Shown: positions 16,986 through 25,416, counted from the first letter of the stretch. The stretch is DNA of 33,613 nt from Rhodospirillales bacterium (GCA_947466085.1 CANIEC010000040.1:1-33613); one strand, 5' to 3'. Numbers and translations: made by a program. The notes: generated by a model from the letters alone, not told the origin.

Positions 16986-17852
16986 TTACTTTCCTCCCGC
17001 GCGTTCGGCGGCAATCAGGGCGGTGCGCTTCAGCAGGACGCCGGCGACCTTGGTGCGATAGGCGATGGTGCCGCGCTTGTCGTCGATCGGACGGCAGGCG
17101 GCGCTGCAGGCGGCTGCGGCCTTGGCCAGCGCCGCGTCGTCGAGCCTGGAGCCGATCAGCGCCTTGGCCGCCTCCTCGACCAGAAGGACCGTCGGCGCGA
17201 CGGCGCCGAGACCGACGCGAGCGGCGGTGCAGGTTCCATTTTCGATCGTCAGGCTGACGCCGCAGCCCACGACGGCGATGTCCATCTCGGTGCGCGGGAT
17301 CATGCGCAGGTAGGCATCGCTCGAGCCCTTCGGACGCGGCGGCAGGGTGAAGGAAACGACGATCTCGCCGGGCTCGAGGTTGAGACGGCCCGGCCCCTTC
17401 GGCACCTTCTCGACGGCAAGCTCGCGACGGCCGTTCGGTCCCTGGATGGTGACGATGGCGCCGGCCGCGACCATGGCGGGCACGCTGTCGCCGGCGGGCG
17501 AACCGTTGCACAGGTTGCCGCCCGGCGTGGCGCGGCCCTGGATCTGGGTGGAGCCGATCAGGTTGGTGGCCTCGACCACGCCCGGCCAGATCTTGCTGAC
17601 CTTGGCATGCTCGCGCAGCGCAGCGCCGGAGACCGCGGCACCGATCCGGAAGCCCCCGTCCTTCGTCTCCTCGATGGCGGTCAGCTCTCCGATTTTCTTG
17701 ACGTCGACGATCGTCCCCGGCGCCACGACCCCGTTACGCATCTGGACCAGGAGGTCGGTCCCTCCGGCCAGGATCCGGCCGGCCCCCGCCGCCGCGGCAA
17801 ACGCCCGAACCGCCTCGTCGAGCGTCTTCGGCGCTACGTATTGGACATCCAT
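16986..17852 (-). CDS. Molybdenum hydroxylase FAD-binding subunit
   Basis: This is the medium subunit, which binds FAD and passes electrons to the final acceptor. The 288-residue product shows the FAD pyrophosphate-binding motif AGGTDLLVQMRNG near residue 30 and the second motif ATPGGNLCNGSPAGDSVPAM near residue 110, followed by the CO dehydrogenase flavoprotein C-terminal domain. It is the first gene of the FAD, 2Fe-2S, Mo operon, the same order as coxMSL. The ATG has a GGG-containing site about 10 bp upstream. No promoter is clear in the 227-bp upstream gap. No XdhC-type maturation gene is adjacent. Confidence 0.94.
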   Translation of the reverse strand: MDVQYVAPKTLDEAVRAFAAAAGAGRILAGGTDLLVQMRNGVVAPGTIVDVKKIGELTAIEETKDGGFRIGAAVSGAALREHAKVSKIWPGVVEATNLIGSTQIQGRATPGGNLCNGSPAGDSVPAMVAAGAIVTIQGPNGRRELAVEKVPKGPGRLNLEPGEIVVSFTLPPRPKGSSDAYLRMIPRTEMDIAVVGCGVSLTIENGTCTAARVGLGAVAPTVLLVEEAAKALIGSRLDDAALAKAAAACSAACRPIDDKRGTIAYRTKVAGVLLKRTALIAAERAGGK

Positions 17853-17963
17853 CGTTCTACCCTTTCATCCCGTCGGCGGCTGCGGCGCAGCTCGTTATTT
17901 CGACTTTCTTGGAATGAAGCCTAGGGCAGCTTGTCGGTAGGGGGCAAGGCACCTCTGCGCCGT

Positions 17964-17980
17964 CGGCCGCAATGCGGCCG
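17964..17980. repeat. Short perfect hairpin
   Basis: CGGCCGC (17964-17970) and GCGGCCG (17974-17980) form a 7-bp stem with a 3-nt loop. It is the third hairpin in the 227-bp gap between der and the molybdenum hydroxylase operon. The rest of this gap holds no visible gene. Confidence 0.5.
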
Positions 17981-18025
17981 GTGGCATAGGCAGCTTCCTG
18001 TGATCGCTCTGTCTTCGACGCTCCC

Positions 18026-18048
18026 GGACATTGCCAGAGGCAATGTCC
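18026..18048. repeat. Perfect 10-bp hairpin, REP-like
   Basis: GGACATTGCC (18026-18035) pairs perfectly with GGCAATGTCC (18039-18048) around a 3-nt loop. It has no T-tract. Together with its neighbours it resembles a dispersed intergenic palindromic repeat rather than a simple terminator. Confidence 0.55.
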
Positions 18049-18059
18049 TGACGCTCCCC

Positions 18060-18080
18060 GGGCTGAGCTCCGCTCAGCCC
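18060..18080. terminator. Hairpin at the end of der
   Basis: GGGCTGAG (18060-18067) and CTCAGCCC (18073-18080) make an 8-bp stem with a 5-nt loop. Its last base is the final base of the der stop codon. It may stabilise the 3' end of the der mRNA or help termination, but no T-tract follows on the minus strand. Confidence 0.45.
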
Positions 18081-19516
18081 TACCGCTGCGGCTTGCGCCG
18101 GCCCTCGTAGGGATTCTTCGGCTTGCGCATGCTCAGCCGTATCGGCACGCCCGGCATGTCGAAGTCATCGCGCAGGCGATTCGTCAGGAAGCGCAGATAG
18201 TCATTGCCCAGTTCCTGCGGCTGGCTGACCGACAGGATGAAAGTCGGCGGGCGGCGCTTGATCTGGGTCATGAAGCGCAACCGGATGCGACGCCCGTTGG
18301 GGGCGAGCGGCGGCGGATGCAGTACCTCCATCTCGCGCAGCCAGCGGTTCAGCTTCGGGGTCGTGACCCGCTTGTTCCAGATCTCGTAGGTCTCGAAGAC
18401 CTTGGGCAGCAGTCGGTCGACGCCGCGTCCGGTCAGCGCCGAGAAGCCGACGATCGCAACGTCCTTCACCTGCGAAAACGACATCTCCAGCCGGTCGCGC
18501 AACTTGCGCCACTGTTTCGACGATTCCGACTGATCGTCGGCCAGCAGGTCGGTCTTGTTGACCGCGATCACCAGCGCGCGGCCCTCCTCGATCACCCAGC
18601 CGGCGATGTTGAGGTCCTGCTTCTCGGCCATGTCGGCCGCATCCAGCACGACCACCACGACGTCGGCCAGCCGGATCGTGTCGAGCGAGTCGGCCACGGA
18701 GGCCGCTTCCAGCTTGGCATCGATGCGGCTGCGGCGGCGCATGCCGGCCGTGTCGACCAGGCGAACAGGGCGGCCGCGCCATTCCCATTCGACACGAATC
18801 GAATCGCGCGTGATGCCGGCCTCGGGCCCGGTCAGGACACGCTCCTCGCCGACCAGCCGGTTGAGCAGCGTCGACTTGCCCACGTTCGGCCGCCCGACGA
18901 TGGCCAGCAGCAGCGGCCGGCCTTCGGGCACGTCATCGAGATCGGGATCGCTCGCCTCGACCTCGCCCGCCTCGTCCTCCTCCGGCATCGGTTCGATATG
19001 CCGGCCAAGCGCCTCGTGCAGGTCGCTCAATCCCTCGCCATGTTCGGCCGAGACCGGAATCGGTTCACCGAGACCGAGCCCATGCGCCTCCGCAAGGCCC
19101 TGCGCGCCGGCGCGGCCCTCGCACTTGTTGGCAACCAGGATCACCTTCGCCGATCGCTTGCGCAGCCAGTTCGCGAAGCTCTGGTCGAGGGGCAGGATCC
19201 CGGAGCGCGCGTCGATCAGGAACAGGACGACGTCCGACCCTTCGATCGCGCGCTCCGTGAAGCGGCGCATGCGGGCCTCGAGGGCCTCGCCTCCTGCTGT
19301 CTCCCAGCCCGCCGTGTCGAGCAGCATGAAGGCGAGGTCGCCGAGCTGCGCCGGCTGCTCGCGCACGTCGCGCGTGACGCCGGGCGTGTCGTCGACGATG
19401 GCGCGCCGCCGGCCGGCCAGCCGGTTGAACAGCGTGGACTTGCCGACATTGGGACGACCGACGATGGCGACGCGGCGCAGCCCCTGGGTGGTTGGCCGTT
19501 CTTCAGCGGAGGGCAA
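18080..19516 (-). CDS. der: Ribosome-assembly GTPase Der (EngA)
   Basis: Der is an essential double-GTPase that acts in 50S subunit maturation. Two complete G domains are visible: GRPNVGKS at 20-27 with DTPGVTRD, DTAG and NKCEG, and a second GRPNVGKS with GITRDSI, DTAGMRRRS and NKTDLL. A KH-like C-terminal domain follows, ending in MPGVPIRLSMRKPKNPYEGRRK. The 478-residue length fits the family. The start is TTG at 19516, the only usable start near the first G domain; it lies inside the end of bamB with a 14-nt overlap. An acidic linker (PEEDEAGEVEASDPDLDD) joins the two domains. Confidence 0.95.
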   Translation of the reverse strand: MPSAEERPTTQGLRRVAIVGRPNVGKSTLFNRLAGRRRAIVDDTPGVTRDVREQPAQLGDLAFMLLDTAGWETAGGEALEARMRRFTERAIEGSDVVLFLIDARSGILPLDQSFANWLRKRSAKVILVANKCEGRAGAQGLAEAHGLGLGEPIPVSAEHGEGLSDLHEALGRHIEPMPEEDEAGEVEASDPDLDDVPEGRPLLLAIVGRPNVGKSTLLNRLVGEERVLTGPEAGITRDSIRVEWEWRGRPVRLVDTAGMRRRSRIDAKLEAASVADSLDTIRLADVVVVVLDAADMAEKQDLNIAGWVIEEGRALVIAVNKTDLLADDQSESSKQWRKLRDRLEMSFSQVKDVAIVGFSALTGRGVDRLLPKVFETYEIWNKRVTTPKLNRWLREMEVLHPPPLAPNGRRIRLRFMTQIKRRPPTFILSVSQPQELGNDYLRFLTNRLRDDFDMPGVPIRLSMRKPKNPYEGRRKPQR

Positions 19517-20840
19517 TGAGTCGCCCGGAGTCTGTGAGGACGTAGATGGTCTGGTTGGCAATGACCGGACCGAGGCGCACGCGGTCGCGCACGTCGATCT
19601 TGCCCATGATCTCCCCCGTATAGGGCGAGACCACCACCAGATCACCCAGCGAACTGGTCAACAGGAGCCGGTCACCCGCCAGCACCGGCCCGCCCCACAG
19701 GACCGGCACGCGCTTCTTGGCGTCCTCGTACCGGGTGAGCGGCGTGACCCATCGGACCTTGCCGGTGTCGCGGACCATGGCCACCACGTCGGCATTGCCG
19801 GTGAGCACGAAAAGGAAGCGGCCCGCCGTCCATGGCGTCTGGCTGCCGCCGATGTTGCGGTCCCACTGCCGCTGGCCGGAACGGAGGTCGATGCCGGCGA
19901 TCTGTCCGGCAGAACCCACCGCGATCACGAGGCCGCGGTCGATCACCGGGCGGCCGCGAATGTCGGCCAGGTTGCCAAAGGCTCGAATGTCGGCGCGCGA
20001 GCCAATCAGCGATTCGTTCCAGATCGGCCGGCCGTTGTCGGCGCGCAGCGCCACGACCTCTCCCGACGTAAACGGCGCGACAACGGTGTCGCCCGAGCCA
20101 GCCGGGCTGTTGCCGCCGACATATCCCGACGATTCCTGCAGACCGGGGAACTGCCACAGGTCGGAGCCGTCCGAAGCGGCGAGCGCATGCAGCTTGTTGT
20201 CGATGGCGATGACGTAGACCCGGTCATTGAACACCAGCGGCGCTCCCCGAACCGGCGCACTGACGCCCGAGTTCCAGTCCTCCTTGCCGGTGTTCGGGTC
20301 GAGCGAATAGACCATGGCGAAGCCCGTCGTCACGAACAGCTTCCCGCCGTAATAGGCCAGGCCGCCACCGAATTCGTCGGAGTCGCGCGCCTTCTCCGGC
20401 GCCAGGGTGACCCGCCACAGCAGCGCGCCTGTGTCGGCATTGAACGCCGAGACGGTGCCCTGCGCGTCCTTGGCGAACACCTTGCCCTCGGCGACGACCG
20501 GCGGCGTCGTCAGGATGCGGGTCGAGCTGCTGCCCGAGCCGACGTCGGCCGTCCAGATGATCTGCGGCGAGGCCCCGATCGCCAGGTTGTGCATGGCATT
20601 GTGCGCAAAGCCGCCGGACTGAGGCCAGGACTCGTTAACCGTCGGCGGCGGCAGCACGACCTGCATGTTCGCGACATCGCTGTCGGGCTCGAGGTCCTTG
20701 CGATCGCCCAGCACGGAAACGCGCTCGCCGGGCAGCGGCGTCTTCTTCTTGTCGAAGATATCGCAGCCGGAAAGCGAGACCACCAGCAGGGCGGCCGCGA
20801 GAAGGAAACGGGGATCAACCACGCGCAACACGCTCGACAT
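19503..20840 (-). CDS. bamB: Outer membrane assembly lipoprotein BamB (PQQ-like beta-propeller)
   Basis: BamB is a periplasmic lipoprotein of the BAM complex that inserts beta-barrel proteins into the outer membrane. The 445-residue product has a lipoprotein signal peptide with the lipobox LSGC (lipidated Cys26). The remainder is built of repeated PQQ-like blades, recognisable by AFNADTGALLWRV, SLDPNTGKEDW, ALRADNGRPIW, GIDLRSGQRQWD and VVSPYTGEIMG. The ATG is 4 bp after the yfgM-like stop, and GGAGG within the end of that gene is the ribosome binding site. The order yfgM-bamB-der is conserved widely, including in E. coli, which supports the assignment. Confidence 0.92.
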   Translation of the reverse strand: MSSVLRVVDPRFLLAAALLVVSLSGCDIFDKKKTPLPGERVSVLGDRKDLEPDSDVANMQVVLPPPTVNESWPQSGGFAHNAMHNLAIGASPQIIWTADVGSGSSSTRILTTPPVVAEGKVFAKDAQGTVSAFNADTGALLWRVTLAPEKARDSDEFGGGLAYYGGKLFVTTGFAMVYSLDPNTGKEDWNSGVSAPVRGAPLVFNDRVYVIAIDNKLHALAASDGSDLWQFPGLQESSGYVGGNSPAGSGDTVVAPFTSGEVVALRADNGRPIWNESLIGSRADIRAFGNLADIRGRPVIDRGLVIAVGSAGQIAGIDLRSGQRQWDRNIGGSQTPWTAGRFLFVLTGNADVVAMVRDTGKVRWVTPLTRYEDAKKRVPVLWGGPVLAGDRLLLTSSLGDLVVVSPYTGEIMGKIDVRDRVRLGPVIANQTIYVLTDSGRLIALR

Positions 20841-20844
20841 CGGA

Positions 20845-21492
20845 CTACTTAGCCTCCGCGCCGCCGTGGAGATTGAGCATTGCCGTGACCCGCTGCGACG
20901 TGCCCTGCGGCACGGCCGGATCCTTGGCGATCTCGTTCCACAATTCCTTCGCGCGCTTGGTATCGCCCTTGCGCACGGCCAGCATCGCCTGAAGCTCGCG
21001 CACGCTCAGACCGAACGGGCGGCCAGGAGCCGCAAGCGGCTCGAGTCTGGCGACCATTTCCTCAGCCTTGGGCGTGTCGATGCTCTTGAAGGCGGCGATC
21101 ACCAGGGCGAGGTCGCTGAGTTCGCTCGCCGACAGGCTGGGGGCCACCGAGGAGAGCGCGGTCACCTGCTCCTCGAGCGTGGCCCGGAGCTGCGCGGCGG
21201 TGAGCGCGGCCAGAGAACGGTAGGGCTGGAGGGCGTTGGCCGCCTGCTTCTCCAGCTCAGCGCGCGCCGCGGCCGGATCCGTCGCGATCTGCGCCAGCGC
21301 GGCCGAATAGGCGGCGCTCGCGGCAGCCCGCTGCGCCCGATCGTACTGGCGCCAGCCAACGAATGCGGTGACGGCCACGACGATCACGACCGCTCCGGCC
21401 ACCACCCAGGTGCCGTAACGACTCCACCATTCCTTCATCTCGTCCTTGCGGACGGCCTCGTCGATCTCATGGAACGCGGCGGAGTCGGACAC
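20845..21492 (-). CDS. YfgM-like tetratricopeptide membrane protein
   Basis: The product is a 215-residue protein with one N-terminal membrane anchor (about residues 28-46, VVAGAVVIVVAVTAFVGW) and a periplasmic helical domain with TPR-like repeats. It matches the YfgM/TPR_21 family, an ancillary subunit of the Sec translocon that interacts with periplasmic chaperones. The start region DEAVRKDEMKEWWSRYGTWV is typical of that family. The start is GTG at 21492 with GGGAG about 8 bp upstream. A direct repeat of CGGAATATC (21503-21511 and 21513-21521) lies just upstream of the ribosome binding site. It is the first gene of the yfgM-bamB-der operon. Confidence 0.83.
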   Translation of the reverse strand: MSDSAAFHEIDEAVRKDEMKEWWSRYGTWVVAGAVVIVVAVTAFVGWRQYDRAQRAAASAAYSAALAQIATDPAAARAELEKQAANALQPYRSLAALTAAQLRATLEEQVTALSSVAPSLSASELSDLALVIAAFKSIDTPKAEEMVARLEPLAAPGRPFGLSVRELQAMLAVRKGDTKRAKELWNEIAKDPAVPQGTSQRVTAMLNLHGGAEAK

Positions 21493-21655
21493 GTAGTGCT
21501 CCCGGAATATCGCGGAATATCAACAGCTTCAGCCGCGGTTCATAGCCCCCTACCCGAGCTTTGGCAAACAACCGAATGGGAGCCGCGGGGCGCTTTACCC
21601 CCACCCACGGTTCTGCAAGAATTCATATCACTGACATGTTCGAAGTCGCGGTGGC

Positions 21656-21991
21656 ATGACCAACCTCTACCGTTTGGCCGATCAGCGAGCCCGGCGCAGA
21701 ATTGTCTCGTTCGACAAACGGGAACTGTCGCGGCTTCTGGGTCTGTACAGCATGCGTGTGGCAACCGGCGAATGGCGCGACTATGCCATCGACTTCCGGC
21801 CAGGCATGGCGATCTTCTCGATCTTCCGCCACACCGCCGAGCAACCGCTGTTCGCCATCGCCAAGGTGCCGGGGGCCGGCAATGGCGGAAGCTACGTGGT
21901 CTACAACGGGCCGCGCAAACTGGCGCACGGCGATACGCTCGAAGACGTCCTCCGCGTCTTCGAGCGCAAGCTCAGGCTTCTGCTGGGATAG
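21656..21991 (+). CDS. DUF2794 domain-containing protein
   Basis: The 111-residue product matches the DUF2794 family, found almost only in alphaproteobacteria and of unknown function. Recognisable sequence includes FDKRELSRLLGLYSMRVATG followed by EWRDYAIDF, and AIFSIFRHTAEQPLFAIAKVPG. There is no signal peptide, membrane segment or cysteine, so a cytosolic protein is likely. It is transcribed divergently from the yfgM-like gene across a 163-bp gap, in which I see no further gene and no clear promoter. It ends 2 bp before the convergent small lipoprotein gene. Confidence 0.82.
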   Translation: MTNLYRLADQRARRRIVSFDKRELSRLLGLYSMRVATGEWRDYAIDFRPGMAIFSIFRHTAEQPLFAIAKVPGAGNGGSYVVYNGPRKLAHGDTLEDVLRVFERKLRLLLG

Positions 21992-21993
21992 CG

Positions 21994-22209
21994 CTACTTC
22001 TTCGGCGTGGTGGCCGCGCCGATACCGGCGCCGACCGCCGTGCCGACCAGCACTGGAGCGACCAGCGGCCAACCGGCGATCGCGCCGACCGCGAGACCCG
22101 TGCCCGCACCGATACCGCCACCGGTCACGGCACGTTCGCCCCAGGTATCGCCGCAGGCGGCAACCGAAAGGGCGAGAGGCAGGACGAAAAGAACAACAGC
22201 GGTTTTCAT
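21994..22209 (-). CDS. Small glycine-zipper lipoprotein
   Basis: The predicted product is 71 residues long from the ATG at 22209. It has a lipoprotein signal peptide with the lipobox VAAC (Cys19) followed by a Gly/Ala-rich hydrophobic region with the GxxxG-type pattern GGGIGAGTGLAVGAIAG, similar to glycine-zipper outer-membrane lipoproteins. Function is unknown; related small lipoproteins are often envelope-stress associated. A longer start at 22272 would put 21 polar residues before the signal peptide and is unlikely. It is convergent with the DUF2794 gene, the two stops being 2 bp apart. Confidence 0.72.
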   Translation of the reverse strand: MKTAVVLFVLPLALSVAACGDTWGERAVTGGGIGAGTGLAVGAIAGWPLVAPVLVGTAVGAGIGAATTPKK

Positions 22210-22341
22210 TTCAGACCTCGAAATAAAGAGGGAACTGCGATAGCAGCCGTCAAAATCAATTGTCATGGCCAAGCAGGGCCTTATGAGGCGATCTTTCGAT
22301 ATTTCTTTTGATGTGTCAATTAAATCATATATGTCATTGAA

Positions 22342-22356
22342 AAATAATGATTATTT
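22342..22356 (+). promoter_or_regulatory. Perfect 7-1-7 dyad upstream of homocysteine methyltransferase
   Basis: AAATAAT-G-ATTATTT is a perfect palindrome with 7-bp arms and a 1-bp centre, lying 40 bp upstream of the start at 22396. It sits in an unusually AT-rich stretch (about 22300-22360). The 7-1-7 geometry and the AATAAT half-site resemble Fur-family boxes. The regulator is not identifiable from the sequence alone. Otherwise the 186-bp gap shows no gene and no recognisable riboswitch. Confidence 0.4.
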
Positions 22357-22395
22357 ATCCAAAAGACATGAGCGAATGACGCTTGGAGGGAAGCG

Positions 22396-23367
22396 ATGAA
22401 GGCCACCGGCAAATACCGCCATCGGCTGCCCCAGGGCGACGGTGGCCTGTTCCTGACCGACGGCGGAATCGAGACCTGCCTGATCTTCCAGGAAGGATTG
22501 GACCTCCCCTTCTTCGCAGCATTTCCTCTGGTGCGTGATGGCAAGGGCCGGCAGTCCCTGGTCCGGTACTACGAACGCTACATCGACATCGCGCGCGCGA
22601 ACTCGATGGGCTTCGTTCTGGAGAGCCCGACCTGGCGGGCAAGCGCCGACTGGGGCGCGAAGCTCGGCTATTCGGCGGCAGACATCGCCGCGGTCAACGC
22701 CGAAGCGATCAACCTGATGCACGACCTGCGGGAGGCCCATGAGGCCCCGGCGTCACCGATGGTGGTGAGCGGCTGCCTCGGACCGCGTGGCGACGGTTAC
22801 GTGCCGGGCGAGGTGATGTCGGAGGACGTGGCCCAATCCTATCACGCGCTGCAGGTCAGTGCCTTTGCCGACGCGGGCGCCGACATGGTGACCGCCATCA
22901 CCATGACCAACACCAGCGAGGCCATCGGCATCGTGCGGGCGGCCCTCCAGGCCGGCGTGCCCGTGGCGATTGCCTTTACGCTCGAGACCGATGGCCGCTT
23001 GCCGACCGGACAGACGCTGACCGAGGCCATCAGGATCGTCGACGAGGCAACGGCGAACGGTCCGGCCTACTACATGATCAACTGCGCCCACCCCACCCAC
23101 TTCCGCGAGGTGATGGCAACGGACCAGGACTGGACGCGCCGCATCCGCGGGCTGCGGGCCAACGCCTCGCGCCGCAGCCACCAGGAGCTGAACGACTCGC
23201 CCGATCTCGACGCCGGCGATCCGGTCGAACTCGGCGGGCAGTACCGCGACTTCGTGCAGGCCCACCCGCAGATCAACCTGCTGGGCGGCTGCTGCGGCAC
23301 CGATCACCGCCACGTCGAGAGCATCGCCCTCGCCTGCAGGACCGTGCGCGCGGCCAGGGCCGTCTAG
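22396..23367 (+). CDS. Homocysteine S-methyltransferase family protein
   Basis: The product is a zinc-dependent methyltransferase of the MmuM/BhmT family, which moves a methyl group from a donor such as S-methylmethionine or betaine to homocysteine, giving methionine. The 323-residue protein carries the zinc ligands Cys230 (MINCAHP) and Cys299/Cys300 (GGCCGT), and the N-terminal barrel start LTDGGIETCLIFQ. The ribosome binding site GGAGGG (22385-22390) is strong. The methyl donor cannot be read from the sequence. An AT-rich region with a perfect dyad precedes it. Its stop codon interlocks with that of the convergent ArsC-family gene. Confidence 0.9.
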   Translation: MKATGKYRHRLPQGDGGLFLTDGGIETCLIFQEGLDLPFFAAFPLVRDGKGRQSLVRYYERYIDIARANSMGFVLESPTWRASADWGAKLGYSAADIAAVNAEAINLMHDLREAHEAPASPMVVSGCLGPRGDGYVPGEVMSEDVAQSYHALQVSAFADAGADMVTAITMTNTSEAIGIVRAALQAGVPVAIAFTLETDGRLPTGQTLTEAIRIVDEATANGPAYYMINCAHPTHFREVMATDQDWTRRIRGLRANASRRSHQELNDSPDLDAGDPVELGGQYRDFVQAHPQINLLGGCCGTDHRHVESIALACRTVRAARAV

Positions 23368-23705
23368 ACGAGCACCTCGTACTGCTCGGGCTTGAAGCCG
23401 ACGAGCAGCTTGCCGCCGCCCTCGAGCACCGGCCGCTTGATCATCGAGGGCTGGGCGACCATCAGCGCGATCGCCTTGCTCTCGGTGAGCCCCTCCTTGT
23501 CCTCGTCGGGCAGTTTGCGGAAGGTCGTACCGGCACGGTTCAGCAAGACCTCCCAGCCGACCTTGCGAGCCCAGCCTTCGAGGCGGGCGCGATCGATGCC
23601 CGATGCCTTGTAGTCATGGAAGTCGTAGGCGACGCCCTTCTTGTCCAGCCAGGCGCGCGCCTTTTTCATCGTGTCGCAGTTCTTGATGCCGTAGATCGTG
23701 GTCAT
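23364..23705 (-). CDS. ArsC/Spx-family (YffB-like) protein
   Basis: The 113-residue product has the thioredoxin-like fold of the ArsC/Spx/YffB family. The N-terminal motif IYGIKNCDTMKKARAWLD contains the single redox Cys, and SMIKRPVLE holds the conserved Arg of the family. The remaining ArsC arsenate-reductase Cys residues are absent, so it is closer to YffB-type proteins of unclear function than to a true arsenate reductase. It overlaps the homocysteine methyltransferase stop by 4 bp in opposite orientation, within TCTAGA. Confidence 0.85.
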   Translation of the reverse strand: MTTIYGIKNCDTMKKARAWLDKKGVAYDFHDYKASGIDRARLEGWARKVGWEVLLNRAGTTFRKLPDEDKEGLTESKAIALMVAQPSMIKRPVLEGGGKLLVGFKPEQYEVLV

Positions 23706-23723
23706 GCCTCCACGATCCCGGAG

Positions 23724-25306
23724 TCAGGGCTGGACGTCCAGCCCCTTGTAGAGGGCGGCGCTGTAGATGCCGTGCGACCGAACGTTCTTGATGCTCTTCT
23801 TCGCGACGAGGAAGAGCCTCGAATGCGCCGCCGGGATCATCAACGCCTCGTCGTGCATCCGGCGCTGGATCTCCTTGAAGAAGTTCGCGCAGTCGGCGTC
23901 GTTGGTGGCCGTACGGCCGGCGTCGAGGATGCGGTCGGTCTCGGCGTCGTTCCACATCATGCGATTGGGCACCGGCCGGTTCTTGGAGTGATAGTAGAGA
24001 TACATCTGGTCGCCGGCCGACGTGTACGGCACCGACAGCGTCCAGATGTCGTAGTCCTGCTGAGCGATCTTCTGGAAGAAGACCGTCGGATCCCAGGTCT
24101 GGATCTTGATGTCGATGCCGACGGTGCGCGCGGCGGCCTGCAGCACCTCCGACAGCTTCGGATTTGCCCCACCGTATAGGAATACATCAGCAGTTCGAGC
24201 TTCTTGCCGTCTTTGTGACGGAACCCGTCCGGCCCCGTCTTCCAGCCCGCCTCGTCGAGCAGCTTCTTCGACTTCTCCGGATCGCGCTTCGTCAACACGT
24301 CGAGCGTCGCCGGCTCGAAGTCGAGTGCCTTGGGGTGCACCAGCGACCGCGCCGTCTCCGCCTGACCGAAGAAGATTGCCTTGTTGATCTCCTCTCGGTC
24401 GACGAGATGGGCGAGCGCCTGGCGGACCCGCTTGTCCTGCAGGTTCTCGCGCGTGCTCTTCAGCCCCCAGTAGTACATCGCGAAATCGGCCGTCGGCTCG
24501 TAGACGGCGAGATTGGGGGCCTTCTTGAAGCTCTCGATCGCCTGCAGCGGATTCCAGTGGCAGAAATCGGCCTGTCCGGAGAGCATCGTGGCGATGCGCG
24601 TCGTTTCCTCCGGCACGATGCGCCAGATCATCTTCTCGTACTTCACCGGCCCCTTGTTGGCGTAGACGCCGGTCGGGCCCCACTTGTAGGCATCGTGGCG
24701 CTTCAGCACGAGCTCCTTGCGCGGCTGCCAGCTCTCCCAGCACAGCGGTCCGGTGCCGTCGAAGCCCTTGACGCCGAAGTCGGCGCCGAGCGCTTCGACA
24801 TTCTCCTTGTTGATGATCGTCGCGGCGAAGTTCGCGAGGTCGACCAGCAGTTCGGAATGCGGTCGCTTCAGTTTGTAGACGAGCGTGTAGGGATCGGGCG
24901 CGGTGAGGCTGTCGATCTCGCCCAGCCGCCAGTAGAACGGCCAGCGGGCGGAAGGATCAGCCAGCCGCGTGAATGAGTAGATCACGTCGGCCGCCGTGAA
25001 CTTCTTGCCGCTGCAGAAAGTCACGTCGTCCCGCAACGAGAACGTATAGGTGAGCCGGTCGTCCGAGACCCTCCACGACTTGGCCAGCAGCGGATGGAAG
25101 CTCTTCAGGTCCCAGTCGAGCGCGACCAGCGTGTCGCCCATCATGAACATGGGATGCCCCATGCCGCTCGACGTGTTGCTGTGGGGATCGTACTTCGGGG
25201 CGTCCTGCGAACGGATGTTCACGAAGATTTGTGCAGAGGCCGGCATCGCAAGCGCGCACCAACCCAGCGCGAGCGCCAGCACGGCGCCTGTTGCTCCCTT
25301 GATCAT
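23724..25306 (-). pseudogene. ABC transporter solute-binding protein family 5, frameshifted
   Basis: The gene encodes a periplasmic peptide/nickel-type binding protein (SBP_bac_5). The N-terminal part (ATG 25306) has a Sec signal peptide ending in PASAQ and typical family sequence such as LAKSWRVSDDRLTYTFSLRD and KKFTAADVIYSFTRLADP. Near 24167-24170 the frame changes. Before it the protein reads LELLMYSYTVG; after it, in the next frame, ANPKLSEVLQAAARTVGIDI and onward to VRSHGIYSAALYKGLDVQP at the stop at 23724. Adding one base to the four-G run (minus strand) restores a continuous protein of about 527 residues. A real one-base deletion and a homopolymer sequencing error are equally possible. 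No permease or ATPase gene is adjacent. Confidence 0.85.
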
Positions 25307-25416
25307 GTCGCTTCCTCTCGCCGGTGTATCCCCGGCTATGGGATGGAGCCTATCCCGGGTTGCCAGTGCCGCCAAGCGGCTCGACGGCGGCTGAGCCGTT
25401 CGCCTAAAGTCTGCCC

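Noticed and set aside
18317-20852. Long plus-strand open frames opposite der and bamB
   Set aside because: They lie antisense to conserved genes and show Arg/Ser/Ala-rich composition without motifs.
22210-22395. Possible SAM or cobalamin riboswitch before the homocysteine methyltransferase
   Set aside because: I found no conserved core such as the SAM-II pseudoknot or a cobalamin box; only an AT-rich stretch and a dyad are present.
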